Below are positions 32,948 through 40,961 of a DNA stretch of 64,000 nucleotides, piece after piece (position 1 is the first letter of the stretch; every line of letters begins with the position of its first letter). The notes under the pieces are model-generated. The model was not told where the DNA came from. It worked only from the letters and a program-made list of their open reading frames with translations, and did no database searches. The stretch covers positions 1-64,000 of the forward strand of contig NZ_BCQS01000023.1 in assembly GCF_001552195.1 (NCBI RefSeq), read 5' to 3'. The translations under genes and the position numbers were made by a program. The stretch is from Actinomadura latina NBRC 106108 (GTDB lineage: Bacteria; Actinomycetota; Actinomycetes; Streptosporangiales; Streptosporangiaceae).

Positions 32948-34416
32948 GCCCCGGACGCGAGGCGGGCATCGTCGTCGTCGGGAACGGCATGGCCGGGTCG
33001 CGGTTCGTGGGCGAACTGCGCGACCGCGACACCGCGACACCGGTCACGGTGTTCGGTGCCGAGACGCAGCGCCCCTACAACCGGGTGCTGCTGTCCAACG
33101 TCCTCGCCGGTGTGACGCGGCCCGACCACATCAGCCTGGTCGACGCCGCCTGGTACGCCTCCCACGGCGTCGACGCCCGCCTCGGCGTCGAGGTCACCCG
33201 CATCGACCGCGCCGCGAAGACCGTGCACGCCTCCGACGGGACCGCCACCCCCTACGAGACGCTCGTCCTCGCGACGGGCAGCACCGCCTTCATCCCGCCG
33301 ATGCCGGGCCTGCGCCACGGCCTCCCCGAGGGCGCGCTGGTGTTCCGCACGCTGGACGACTGCGGCCGCATCACCGAGCTGGCCGCGTCCGCGCGCCGCG
33401 CCATCGTCGTCGGCGGCGGCCTGCTCGGCATCGAGGCGGCCCGCGGGCTGATGGGCCGCGGCCTGGACGTCACCGTCCTGCACCTGGCCGGGCACCTCAT
33501 GGAACGCCAGCTCGACCCGGCCGCCGGGAAGGTCCTGGCCCGGACCCTCGCGGCCCTCGGCATCGGGACGCGGCTGGAGGCCGACGTCGCCGGCCTGCGC
33601 ACCGCGGGCGGCGCCGTCACGGGCGTCGAGCTGGCGCTCCCCGCCGGCGGGACCGAGACCATCGACGCCGACCTCGTCATCCTGTCCTGCGGCGTGCGGC
33701 CCGAGGTGGCGCTCGCCCGCGACGCCGGCCTGGCGGTCGGCCGCGCCGTGATCGTCGACGACGAGCTGCGGTCGGTCACCGACCCGTCCGTCCGCGCCAT
33801 CGGCGAGTGCTCCGAGCACCGCGACGAGGTGTACGGGCTCGTCGCGCCCGCGTGGGAGCAGGCGGGGGTCCTCGCCGGGCTGCTGGCCGGCACCGACCCC
33901 GCCGCCCGCTTCACCGGCGCCCGGCAGATCACCCGGCTCAAGGCCGCCGGGATCGAGCTGGCCTCGATGGGCGAGACGCACTTCGGCGATGACGACGAGG
34001 ACGTCGAGGTCGTCCGGTTCACCGACGCCGCGCGCGGCACCTACAAGAAGGCGGTGATCCGGGACGGGCGGCTGATCGGCGCGATCCTGCTCGGCGAGAC
34101 GGCCGCCGCCGGGACGCTCACCCAGCTCTACGACCGGGCCGCGCCGCTGCCCGCCGAGCGCCTCGGCCTGCTGTTCCCCGGCATGGGCCGCGCGGCGGAG
34201 GCCGAGTCGCCGGTGCGGATGCCGGACGCCGCGACCGTCTGCCAGTGCAACAACGTCAGCAAGGGCGAGATCCGCGCCTGCTGGCAGGCCGGCGCCCGCA
34301 CCGCCGACGGCGTCGCCCGCGAGACCCGCGCCGGCACCGGCTGCGGCGGCTGCCGCGGCGCCGTCGAGGGCATCGTCGCCTGGCTGGAGGACCAGGACTC
34401 CGCCGACGTCGCCTGA
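32944..34416 (+). CDS. NirB/NasB-like FAD-dependent oxidoreductase with C-terminal BFD [2Fe-2S] domain
   Basis: A 490-residue flavoprotein, homologous to the N-terminal half of the preceding NirB but without the siroheme part. FAD and NAD motifs are VVVGNGMAGSRFV (about 11-23) and VVGGGLLGIEAARGL (about 155-169). A NirB-type C-terminal helical segment follows, then a BFD [2Fe-2S] site with CQC (about 432-434) and CGGC (about 464-467). Such subunits pass electrons from NAD(P)H to nitrate or nitrite reductase (NasB role). The start overlaps nirB by 4 nt, so the two are co-translated. No molybdenum nitrate reductase lies in the window. Confidence 0.88.
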   Translation: MSPGREAGIVVVGNGMAGSRFVGELRDRDTATPVTVFGAETQRPYNRVLLSNVLAGVTRPDHISLVDAAWYASHGVDARLGVEVTRIDRAAKTVHASDGTATPYETLVLATGSTAFIPPMPGLRHGLPEGALVFRTLDDCGRITELAASARRAIVVGGGLLGIEAARGLMGRGLDVTVLHLAGHLMERQLDPAAGKVLARTLAALGIGTRLEADVAGLRTAGGAVTGVELALPAGGTETIDADLVILSCGVRPEVALARDAGLAVGRAVIVDDELRSVTDPSVRAIGECSEHRDEVYGLVAPAWEQAGVLAGLLAGTDPAARFTGARQITRLKAAGIELASMGETHFGDDDEDVEVVRFTDAARGTYKKAVIRDGRLIGAILLGETAAAGTLTQLYDRAAPLPAERLGLLFPGMGRAAEAESPVRMPDAATVCQCNNVSKGEIRACWQAGARTADGVARETRAGTGCGGCRGAVEGIVAWLEDQDSADVA

Positions 34417-34421
34417 ACCCC

Positions 34422-34457
34422 GCCCGCCGTCCTGCCCGCCGTCCTGCCCGCCGCCCC
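34422..34457 (+). repeat. Three 12-bp tandem repeats
   Basis: GCCCGCCGTCCT occurs twice exactly (34422-34433, 34434-34445), with a third diverged copy. They lie between the nirB operon and the amidohydrolase promoter, and could be a slippage product. Confidence 0.6.
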
Positions 34458-34502
34458 TCCTCCCGGGCGCGGCGGGCACGGGCGGTGGGTAGGCTCCGCC
34501 CC

Positions 34503-35360
34503 ATGCTCGACGGACGTCCGCTGATCGACGCGCACGTGCACACCGCCCGGCTGCCGACCCTGCCCCCGGCATGGCGGCAGTGGGCCGAGGAGTTCGGCGC
34601 GTCCCACCCCTGGCAGGACCTCTACGACGCGGACGGCGCCCTCGTCCCCGGGCGGGTCGACGCCTACTTCGCGGGCGAGGGCGTCGACATCGCCCTGCTG
34701 CTCTGCGAGTACAGCCCGAAGACGACCGGCACGCAGCCCATCGAGGACCTCCAGCCGCTCCTGAAGCACAACCCGCGCCGCTTCAGGCCGATCGCCAACG
34801 TCAACCCGCACCTTCACTACCCGATCGGCGCCGAGGTCGCGCGGCAGCTGGAGTTCGGCGCCGCCGCCCTGAAACTGCACCCCGTGCACGGCGGGTTCAG
34901 CGTCGCGGACCCCGAGCTGTATCCCGCCTACCAGGTGTGCCGCGACGCGGGCGTCCCCGTCGTCGTGCACTGCGGCACGAGCTCCTTCCCAGGGTCGGCC
35001 AACAAGTACGCCGACCCGGCGCCCATCGACGACGTCCTGCGGCTCTTCCCCGGCCTGACGTTCGTCCTCGCGCACGGCGGGCGCGGCTGGTGGTACGACG
35101 CCGCCGCGTTCCTCGCCCTGTCCCGCGAGGAGGTCTGGATCGAGCTGTCCGGGCTGCCGCCGCGCCGGCTCCCCGAGTACTACGCGCGGCACGACCTGCG
35201 CCGCCTCGCCCGCAAGTTCATTTTCGGCACCGACTGGCCCGGCGTCCCCGGCATCGCCCGCAACGCCCGCGCCATCGCCGGTCTCGGGCTCGACGAGGAG
35301 ACGCTCTCCCTCGTCCTCGGCGGCAACGCCCTCCGCGTCTACAGGGGCCTGTCCCTCTGA
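34503..35360 (+). CDS. Amidohydrolase family (TIM-barrel) protein
   Basis: A 285-residue metal-dependent hydrolase of the amidohydrolase_2 type (2-pyrone-4,6-dicarboxylate lactonase/ACMSD relatives). The first metal pair is HVH in LIDAHVHTAR (about 10-12), LKLHPVHGGF (about 122) carries the Lys/His region, PVVVHCG (about 155) and LAHGG (about 184) supply further ligands, and FGTDWPG (about 240) has the conserved Asp. The substrate is unknown; it could act on an aromatic ring-cleavage or amide compound. A TAGGCT -10 box (34490-34495) lies 7 nt before the ATG, so the transcript is probably leaderless. A DUF2470 gene follows 42 nt downstream. Confidence 0.85.
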   Translation: MLDGRPLIDAHVHTARLPTLPPAWRQWAEEFGASHPWQDLYDADGALVPGRVDAYFAGEGVDIALLLCEYSPKTTGTQPIEDLQPLLKHNPRRFRPIANVNPHLHYPIGAEVARQLEFGAAALKLHPVHGGFSVADPELYPAYQVCRDAGVPVVVHCGTSSFPGSANKYADPAPIDDVLRLFPGLTFVLAHGGRGWWYDAAAFLALSREEVWIELSGLPPRRLPEYYARHDLRRLARKFIFGTDWPGVPGIARNARAIAGLGLDEETLSLVLGGNALRVYRGLSL

Positions 35361-35402
35361 CCCGTCCGTTTCACCCCCCGCCCGCGGGAAAGGACTGCTC
35401 CC

Positions 35403-35696
35403 ATGACCGACCCCGGTCCGTTCACCGAGGACGCCGTGCGGCAGATCATGCGGCACATGAACGACGACCACGCCGCCGACTGCCTCATCATCTGCCGTGC
35501 CCTCGGCGGCCGCCCCGGCGCGACCGCCGCCCGGATGACCGGCCTGGACGCCGGCGGCATCGAGTTCGCCGTCAGCGACGGCGGCACCGAGCACCCCGTC
35601 CGGATCCCCTTCTCCGCGCGGCTCACGGAACGCCCGCAGGTGCGGCGGGAGGTCGTCCGGATGACGGAAGAGGCCCGAGCCGCGCTCAGCGGCTGA
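35403..35696 (+). CDS. DUF2470 (HugZ-type C-terminal domain) protein
   Basis: A 97-residue protein consisting only of a DUF2470 domain, otherwise found at the C-terminus of haem oxygenase HugZ-like proteins. The family start IMRHMNDDHAADCLIICRALGG (about 15-36) includes the conserved M-N-x-DH. It follows the amidohydrolase closely and has a GGGAAAGGA site upstream. A role in haem binding is known for full-length relatives but is not established for such short forms. Confidence 0.85.
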   Translation: MTDPGPFTEDAVRQIMRHMNDDHAADCLIICRALGGRPGATAARMTGLDAGGIEFAVSDGGTEHPVRIPFSARLTERPQVRREVVRMTEEARAALSG

Positions 35697-35900
35697 CCCC
35701 CCGGGGACTGCGAGGACCCGCTGCCGCCGGCACCGCCGAGCTCGGCGAGCGCTTCCGTGCCAGCGCCGCCTGACACCCCCGCTCGGCCGGGTTTCGGTCC
35801 GGCCGAAACCCGGATGCGGTTTGCCTCGCGGGCCTGCGGAGATCCATTAGGCAGCCGAGGGGCCCGCCACGGGCCCCCCGACCCCCACCGGAGGCCCGAC

Positions 35901-36086
35901 ATGCTCGCGATCGTCGCCGCGATCGTCTTCGCCCTAGCCCTGCTCTTCGACCTGGCCGACGTGTCCTCGGACGCCATCAACAACGGGACGCTGACCGTCC
36001 TCGGCCTGCTGCTCGTCGCCCTGCACCTCGCCGGTGTCGGCACGTCCACGAACTGGCGGCCCCGCCGCCACAGCCGCCGCCGCTGA
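35901..36086 (+). CDS. Small two-span membrane protein
   Basis: A 61-residue protein with two hydrophobic helices (residues 2-18, LAIVAAIVFALALLFDL; and about 30-47, LTVLGLLLVALHLAGV) and a basic C-terminus. GGAGG is 7 nt before the ATG at 35901. Similar short proteins are widespread in actinomycetes, but their function is unknown to me. The 204 bp before it contain no other gene I can support. The stop is 4 nt from the convergent RNB gene. Confidence 0.7.
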   Translation: MLAIVAAIVFALALLFDLADVSSDAINNGTLTVLGLLLVALHLAGVGTSTNWRPRRHSRRR

Positions 36087-36090
36087 CCGC

Positions 36091-37524
36091 TCACGCCGCA
36101 CGGGAGAAGCGGACCCGGCGCCGCGCCGGGTCCGCCTCCTCCAGCCGCACCTTGACCTGCTCGCCGAGCGGGAGGCCCGCACCCTCGCAGCGCCCGAACA
36201 CCGGCGGCGCCACCAGCTGGACGCGCCCGCCGGTGCGGTCGCCGTTCACGTCCACCACCACCGCGTCGAAGACGTCCCCGACGTGGTCGCGCAGCAGCAG
36301 CGCCTCGACGAGGTCGACGCAGGCGTGGTCGACGTCGGCGGCCCGGCGCAGCGCCCGCTGCATCGTCTCGGGCAGCTCCGGCAGCGCCTCCCGCGCCCAC
36401 CCCGGCACGGCACGCCCCGCCGCGAGGGCCAGGCACACCTCCGTCGCGTACCGGTCGGCCAGCCGCCGGATCGGCGCGGTGACGTGCGCGTACGGCGCGG
36501 CGACGGCGGCGTGCTCCGGCTGCTCCGGCCGCGACCCGTCGAACGCGGTGTAGCCCGCGCCGCGCATCAGCCCCGCCGCGTCGTGCAGGAACGCCGCGTG
36601 CCGCGGCAGGGCCGGGTCGAGGGCGCGGACGATGTCGCCGTAGGACGCGTCCGCCGGCCAGGCGACGCCGAGCGCGCGGGCCGCCAGCCGCAGCCGCCTC
36701 TCCGCCTCGGCGGGCGCGGGCGGCATCGTGCGCAGCAGCCCCACCCCGCCGTCCAGCATCAGCCGGGCCGCCGCCCGCCCGGCCAGCAGCGAGATCTGCG
36801 CGTTCCACGCCTCGGTCGCGAGGTCGCCGCGCAGCTTCAGCGCCCAGCCGCCGCCGGCGTGCACGACCTCCTGCTCGGGCAGCGGCAGGCTGACCCCGCC
36901 GCGCGCCGCCTCCGCCGCGATGAGCCGCTCGCCGATCTCGCCGAGCAGCGCGATCCGCGGATCGCCGCCGCGGCGGCCGGCGCGGTCGTGCCGCGCGGTG
37001 GCGTAGTCGAGGCGGTCGCGGCTGCGGACGACGGCGCGGCGCACGTCCACGCCGGTGATCCGCCCGGCATCGTCGATGTCGATCGTCCACACGACGGCCG
37101 GGCGCTCCACGCCCGGCAGCAGGCTCGCGGTGCCCTCCGACAGCCGCCGCGGATGCAGCGGGGAGCTCGCGTCCGGGAGGTAGAGGGTGACGCCGCGCGC
37201 GCGTGCCTCGGCGTCGACCGCGCCGCCGGGCCGCACGAACCCGGCCACGTCCGCGATCGCGTACCGGACCCGGTGCCCCGGCCCGCGCCGCTCCAGCTGC
37301 ATCGCCTGGTCCAGGTCCATCGAGCCGGGCGGGTCGAGGGTGAAGAACGGGACGTCGCGCAGGTCGGCCCGGCCGTCGCCGGCGGCGGCGGCCTCCGCGG
37401 CCTCGGCGAGGACGGCGGGCGGGAACGGGCCGGGCACCGAGAACTCGGCGCGGATCCGGTGCAGTCCGGCGCGGACCTCGGCGTCGGCCTCGGCGGTACG
37501 CAGTCGCAGCGGTCGGCGCGGCAC
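36091..37524 (-). CDS. RNB-domain ribonuclease (RNase II family)
   Basis: A 477-residue 3'-5' exoribonuclease. The RNB catalytic block starts FFTLDPPGSMDLDQAMQLERRG (about 60-81); Asp residues of DPPGSMDLDQA coordinate Mg2+. YAIADVAGFVRPGGAVDAEARARGVTLYLPD and LSEGTASLLPGVERPAVV are also typical. N-terminal cold-shock domains are missing, so it is shorter than E. coli RNase II or R; this short form is common in Actinobacteria. A C-terminal S1-like strand (GRVQLVAPPVFG ... VKVRLEEADPARRRVRF) may remain. The GTG at 37524 follows TACGCT on the minus strand (leaderless). A 17-nt motif shared with the P450 promoter lies upstream. Confidence 0.88.
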   Translation of the reverse strand: MPRRPLRLRTAEADAEVRAGLHRIRAEFSVPGPFPPAVLAEAAEAAAAGDGRADLRDVPFFTLDPPGSMDLDQAMQLERRGPGHRVRYAIADVAGFVRPGGAVDAEARARGVTLYLPDASSPLHPRRLSEGTASLLPGVERPAVVWTIDIDDAGRITGVDVRRAVVRSRDRLDYATARHDRAGRRGGDPRIALLGEIGERLIAAEAARGGVSLPLPEQEVVHAGGGWALKLRGDLATEAWNAQISLLAGRAAARLMLDGGVGLLRTMPPAPAEAERRLRLAARALGVAWPADASYGDIVRALDPALPRHAAFLHDAAGLMRGAGYTAFDGSRPEQPEHAAVAAPYAHVTAPIRRLADRYATEVCLALAAGRAVPGWAREALPELPETMQRALRRAADVDHACVDLVEALLLRDHVGDVFDAVVVDVNGDRTGGRVQLVAPPVFGRCEGAGLPLGEQVKVRLEEADPARRRVRFSRAA

Positions 37525-37564
37525 AGCACCGAGCGTACGGGACGAAACCCCCGAACCGATCGGA

Positions 37565-37581
37565 ATCTACAATGTAAAGGC
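37565..37581 (-). promoter_or_regulatory. Shared 17-nt motif, copy 1 (RNB promoter region)
   Basis: ATCTACAATGTAAAGGC, 41 nt upstream of the RNB start, matches 16 of 17 bases of a site at 54278-54294 upstream of the P450. TACAATGTA is a 9-bp dyad of the type bound by BlaI/CopY-like regulators (TACA-N-TGTA). Confidence 0.5.
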
Positions 37582-37604
37582 GAGGGCCGGTTCAGCCGTC
37601 CCGA

Positions 37605-38330
37605 TCAGCCGTCCGGGCTCGCCGCGAACGCCCGCAGCCCCCCGGGATCCACCACGGTGATCCGCCGCCGGCCGGTGCGCACGAGGCCCTCGTCCCGCAG
37701 CACGGCCAGGGCCCGCGCGACCGTCTCCCGGGAGGCGTCCATCCAGCTGCCGAGCTCCTCCTGCGACAGCGGCGGCCCGATCTCGATCTCGCCGCCGGGG
37801 CCCGCCGGAACCCGCCGGGCCGACCGGTCGGCGAGCCCCGCCAGCAGGATCGCCAGCCGCCGCGCGCCCTGCGCCGACACGTGCGCCTGCACCCGGTGCC
37901 CCGCGTCGTCCAGCCGCCGCACGAACGTGCCGCTGACCAGCATCCACACCCGCGGATGCGCGTCCAGGAAGGCGGTGAACCGCCGCGCCGGCACGAGCAG
38001 CGCCCGGATCTCGTCGAGCGCCTGCACCGTCGCCGACCGCTCCCGCCGGCCGAGCACCGCGCTCTCGCACACCAGGTCGCCGGGACCGCGCACGGCGAGC
38101 ACCACCGAGTGCCCGCCCGCGCTGGACGCGACGACCTTCGCCCAGCCCGACTCGATGACGATGATGTGGTCGGAGTCGTCGCCCTGGTAGCACAGCGGCG
38201 CCCGCGGCCGGTAGGTCCGCGGCCGGCCCGCGTCACGGAGCGCCGCGCGCTCCCGGCCGTCCAGCGCGTCCCAGAACCCTCCGCCGGGCGCAGCGGCGAG
38301 ACGGCCGCTCGATGTGGTCGGCTCGCTCAC
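37605..38330 (-). CDS. Crp/Fnr family transcriptional regulator
   Basis: A roughly 241-residue cyclic-nucleotide-type regulator: cNMP-binding beta roll at about 15-130 (PLCYQGDDSDHIIVIESGWAKVVASSAGGHSVVLAVRGPGDLVCESAVL), dimer helix, then a Crp winged helix (about 180-215, LSQEELGSWMDASRETVARALAVLRDEGLV). The N-terminal Cys ligands of Fnr are absent, so it is not an Fnr-type Fe-S sensor. The key cAMP-binding Arg/Ser pair is not clearly present either, so the ligand is uncertain. Two GTG starts are possible (38330 and 38369); I chose the one nearer the domain. Confidence 0.85.
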   Translation of the reverse strand: MSEPTTSSGRLAAAPGGGFWDALDGRERAALRDAGRPRTYRPRAPLCYQGDDSDHIIVIESGWAKVVASSAGGHSVVLAVRGPGDLVCESAVLGRRERSATVQALDEIRALLVPARRFTAFLDAHPRVWMLVSGTFVRRLDDAGHRVQAHVSAQGARRLAILLAGLADRSARRVPAGPGGEIEIGPPLSQEELGSWMDASRETVARALAVLRDEGLVRTGRRRITVVDPGGLRAFAASPDG

Positions 38331-38546
38331 CGCAGGTCCGTTCCGTTCCGGGATCGGGTGAACCGGCACCCGCGGCAGTTGGGGGGAGTGGGGCGGTGAG
38401 GCCCAGTGCCGCGGGTACCGGTCGTCTGCACGCGTCTCTGCACGCTTCCAGGAGAACCCGTCACCGCCTCGGATGCTGCTCGCCGGAGAACGTGCTGTCT
38501 GCGTCTTATGACACTTTTGGCGAAAATTGCACTGAAATTGCGGTAT
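38331..38546. other. Intergenic region with an AT-rich tract
   Basis: No gene is supported. Positions about 38508-38555 are unusually AT-rich for this chromosome (TTATGACACTTTTGG, then AAATTGCACTGAAATTG), which may mark promoter DNA for the Crp gene or a nucleoid-protein site. Short readings across it lack codon bias or a start signal. Confidence 0.4.
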
Positions 38547-39467
38547 TCAGCGCGAAAGGGCATTGAGGAGGCGGTTGACCGGGCTGCCGAGATTCCAGCG
38601 GTCGGCCAGCTCCACCAGCGCCTCGGCGTCGCGCGGTTCGGCGGGCAGCCGGTCGTCCAGCTCCGCCAGCTCCGGCGCGTCGATGCCGGTCACCACCCGC
38701 ACCACCGTCTCGGCGGCGGCCAGGTACTCCCGCGCGGCCTCCATCCGGCGGCGGGCGCCCGCCGGGAACCCCTCGTCGGTGCCCGCGTCCAGCGCCGCGA
38801 GGATGCCGTCGACCGACCCGAACCGGGTGACCAGCGCCGCGGCCGTCTTGTCGCCGACGCCGGGCACGCCCGGCAGGCCGTCGCTCGGGTCGCCGCGCAG
38901 CGTCGCGTAGTCGCCGTAGCCGCGGCCCGGGATGCCGTACTTGGCCGCGATCTCCCGCTCGCCCATGACCTGCAGGTTCCGGATGCCGCGCGCCGTGTAC
39001 AGGACGGCGACCGGGGCGCGGTCGTCGACGAGCTGGAACAGGTCGCGGTCGCCGGTCACGATGTCGACCGGCCCCTCGGCGGCGCCGCGCACCGCGAGCG
39101 TCCCGATCACGTCGTCGGCCTCGTACCCGGGCACGCCGGCGCGCGCCAGCCCGACCGCGTCCAGCACGCGGTCGATGACCGGGAGCTGCGCCTCCAGCGC
39201 GTCCGGGGTCTGGTCGCCGCCGTCCTCGGCCACCCGGTGCGCCTTGTAGGACGGCAGCGCCGCCACCCGGAACGCGGGCCGCCAGTCGGCGTCCATGCAG
39301 CAGACGAGGCGGTCCGGCGACCGGTCCTGGACGAGCCGCGCGATCATGTCGATGAGCCCGCGCACCGCGTTCACCGGCGTCCCGTCGGGCGCCGTCACCG
39401 ACTCGGGCACCCCGTAGAAGGCGCGGAAGTACAGCGACGGAGTGTCCAGCAGCATCAACCCGCTCAT
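38547..39467 (-). CDS. Stand-alone 5'-3' exonuclease (FEN-like)
   Basis: A 306-residue nuclease homologous to the 5'-3' exonuclease domain of DNA polymerase I but encoded alone. The N-terminus LMLLDTPSLYFRAFYGVPESVTAPDGTPVNAVRGLIDMIARL is typical. Metal-binding acidic blocks are CCMDADWRPAFR (about 55), YEADDVIGTLA (about 115) and VTGDRDLFQLV (about 139). A helix-hairpin-helix follows (LPGVPGVGDKTAAALVTRFGSVD). It would process flaps or RNA primers during replication and repair. Many actinomycetes carry such an extra copy. Confidence 0.9.
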   Translation of the reverse strand: MSGLMLLDTPSLYFRAFYGVPESVTAPDGTPVNAVRGLIDMIARLVQDRSPDRLVCCMDADWRPAFRVAALPSYKAHRVAEDGGDQTPDALEAQLPVIDRVLDAVGLARAGVPGYEADDVIGTLAVRGAAEGPVDIVTGDRDLFQLVDDRAPVAVLYTARGIRNLQVMGEREIAAKYGIPGRGYGDYATLRGDPSDGLPGVPGVGDKTAAALVTRFGSVDGILAALDAGTDEGFPAGARRRMEAAREYLAAAETVVRVVTGIDAPELAELDDRLPAEPRDAEALVELADRWNLGSPVNRLLNALSR

Positions 39468-39566
39468 GGGAGGACATGCTCCCACGCGGGTCCGACGCCG
39501 CGCCGCTGCGCCGCTCCTGGGATCCTGGTGTCGGCCATCGGACAGGACCCACGAATGGAGACGGGT

Positions 39567-40676
39567 GTGACAACGGAGTTGTATCCGCCTGAGCGCCTCG
39601 GGCGGGCGCGGGAGGCGGCGGCGAAGGCGGGCCTCGGCGCGGTGCTGCTGACGCCCGGCCCGGACCTGCGCTACGTCACCGGCTACGACGCGAAGGAGCT
39701 GGAGCGGCTCACCTGCCTGGCGGTGCCCGCGGACGGGGAGCCGTTCCTGGTCGTCCCGCGGCTGGAGCTGCCCGCCGCGCGGGAGTCGCCGGCCGGGGCG
39801 CTCGGCATCGAGCTGGTGCCGTGGGACGAGACCGACGACCCGTTCGCGCTCACCGCCGCCCGGCTCCCGGCCGGCCTGGCGAGGGTCGGCGTCGCCGACC
39901 GGATGTGGGCGGTCATGGCGCTGCGGTTCCGCGCCGCGCTGCCGGGCGCCGAGCAGGTCGCCGCCGGGCCGGTGCTGCGCGAGCTGCGGATGCGCAAGTC
40001 CGCCGCCGAGGTCGCGGCCCTGCGCGAGGCGGGCGCGGCGATCGACCGCGTGCACCGCCGCGTCCCGGACCTCCTCCGGGCCGGCCGCACCGAGCGGGAG
40101 GTCGGCCGCGACATCGCCGACGCGATCACCGCCGAGGGCCACGCCCGGGTCGACTTCGTCATCGTCGGGTCCGGCCCGAACGGCGCGAGCCCGCACGCCG
40201 AGCCGTCGGACCGCGTCATCCGGCCCGGCGACCCCGTCGTGGTCGACATCGGCGGGACGATGCCGAGCGGCTACTGCTCCGACTCGACCCGCAACTACTG
40301 CGTGGGCGAGCCGCCCGCCGAGTACCGCGCCTACTACGCCGTGCTGGAGGAGGCGCAGCGCGCGTCGTGCGAGGCCGTCCGGCCGGGCGCGACGCCCGAG
40401 GCCGTGGACGCGGCCGGGCGCGGCGTCATCGCCGCCGCCGGGTACGGCGAGCACTTCTTCCACCGCACCGGCCACGGCATCGGCCTGGAGTCGCACGAGG
40501 ACCCCTACATCGTCGCCGGGAACCGGGAGCCGCTGGAGCCGGGGATGGCGTTCTCCATCGAGCCGGGCATCTACCCGGGCCCTCACGGCGCCCGCATCGA
40601 GGACATCGTCGTGTGCACCGAGGACGGCTTCGAGTCGATGAACCTCACCGGGCGCGGCCTCGTGGTGGTGGACTGA
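39567..40676 (+). CDS. M24 family Xaa-Pro peptidase
   Basis: A 369-residue creatinase-fold metallopeptidase: an N-terminal domain (about 1-125) and a pita-bread catalytic domain. All five metal ligands are visible: Asp in VVVDIGG, Asp in CSDSTR, His in HRTGHGIGLE, Glu in SIEPGIY and Glu in GARIEDIVV. It should release or cleave residues next to proline in cytosolic peptides. The GTG at 39567 has GGAGAC 7 nt upstream; an ATG at 39555 would add four residues. It is transcribed alone and ends at a hairpin. Confidence 0.9.
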   Translation: MTTELYPPERLGRAREAAAKAGLGAVLLTPGPDLRYVTGYDAKELERLTCLAVPADGEPFLVVPRLELPAARESPAGALGIELVPWDETDDPFALTAARLPAGLARVGVADRMWAVMALRFRAALPGAEQVAAGPVLRELRMRKSAAEVAALREAGAAIDRVHRRVPDLLRAGRTEREVGRDIADAITAEGHARVDFVIVGSGPNGASPHAEPSDRVIRPGDPVVVDIGGTMPSGYCSDSTRNYCVGEPPAEYRAYYAVLEEAQRASCEAVRPGATPEAVDAAGRGVIAAAGYGEHFFHRTGHGIGLESHEDPYIVAGNREPLEPGMAFSIEPGIYPGPHGARIEDIVVCTEDGFESMNLTGRGLVVVD

Positions 40677-40700
40677 GCCACTGGGGCGAGGAGCCGGCGC

Positions 40701-40734
40701 GAGGGCGTGGGACGGGATTTCCGGCCACGCCCTC
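40701..40734 (+). terminator. Terminator-like hairpin after the peptidase gene
   Basis: A 10-bp stem (GAGGGCGTGG / CCACGCCCTC) with a 14-nt loop, 25 nt after the stop. The remaining gap to 40961 must hold the promoter of the sugar ABC operon; it has short AT-rich pieces but no palindrome like those near the LacI gene, and no supported gene. Confidence 0.5.
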
Positions 40735-40961
40735 ACGCCATTTCGGGCAGCACAAATTAGGGCGGAAACGGGTCGGTAACGATCTCTGCACCAAATGTGT
40801 CAGCGGGCACTGTGCGAGTTGCGGTTCGGCCGGTCGGCCATGTACCACCTAGATGCATTGTTACGCGGGGGTAAGTCGGCTTCTTCCGCACGGCGGATCC
40901 ACCGCTGTGCCGGAGCGAACCGCGCCCTGCCCGAGCCGTGCCGTGCAGAAGAGGAGACGCC

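Noticed and set aside
38312..38566. 84-codon open frame on the plus strand across the Crp-exonuclease gap
   Set aside because: It runs through the Crp gene start and an AT-rich tract, has no ribosome-binding site, and its composition is unlike coding DNA here.
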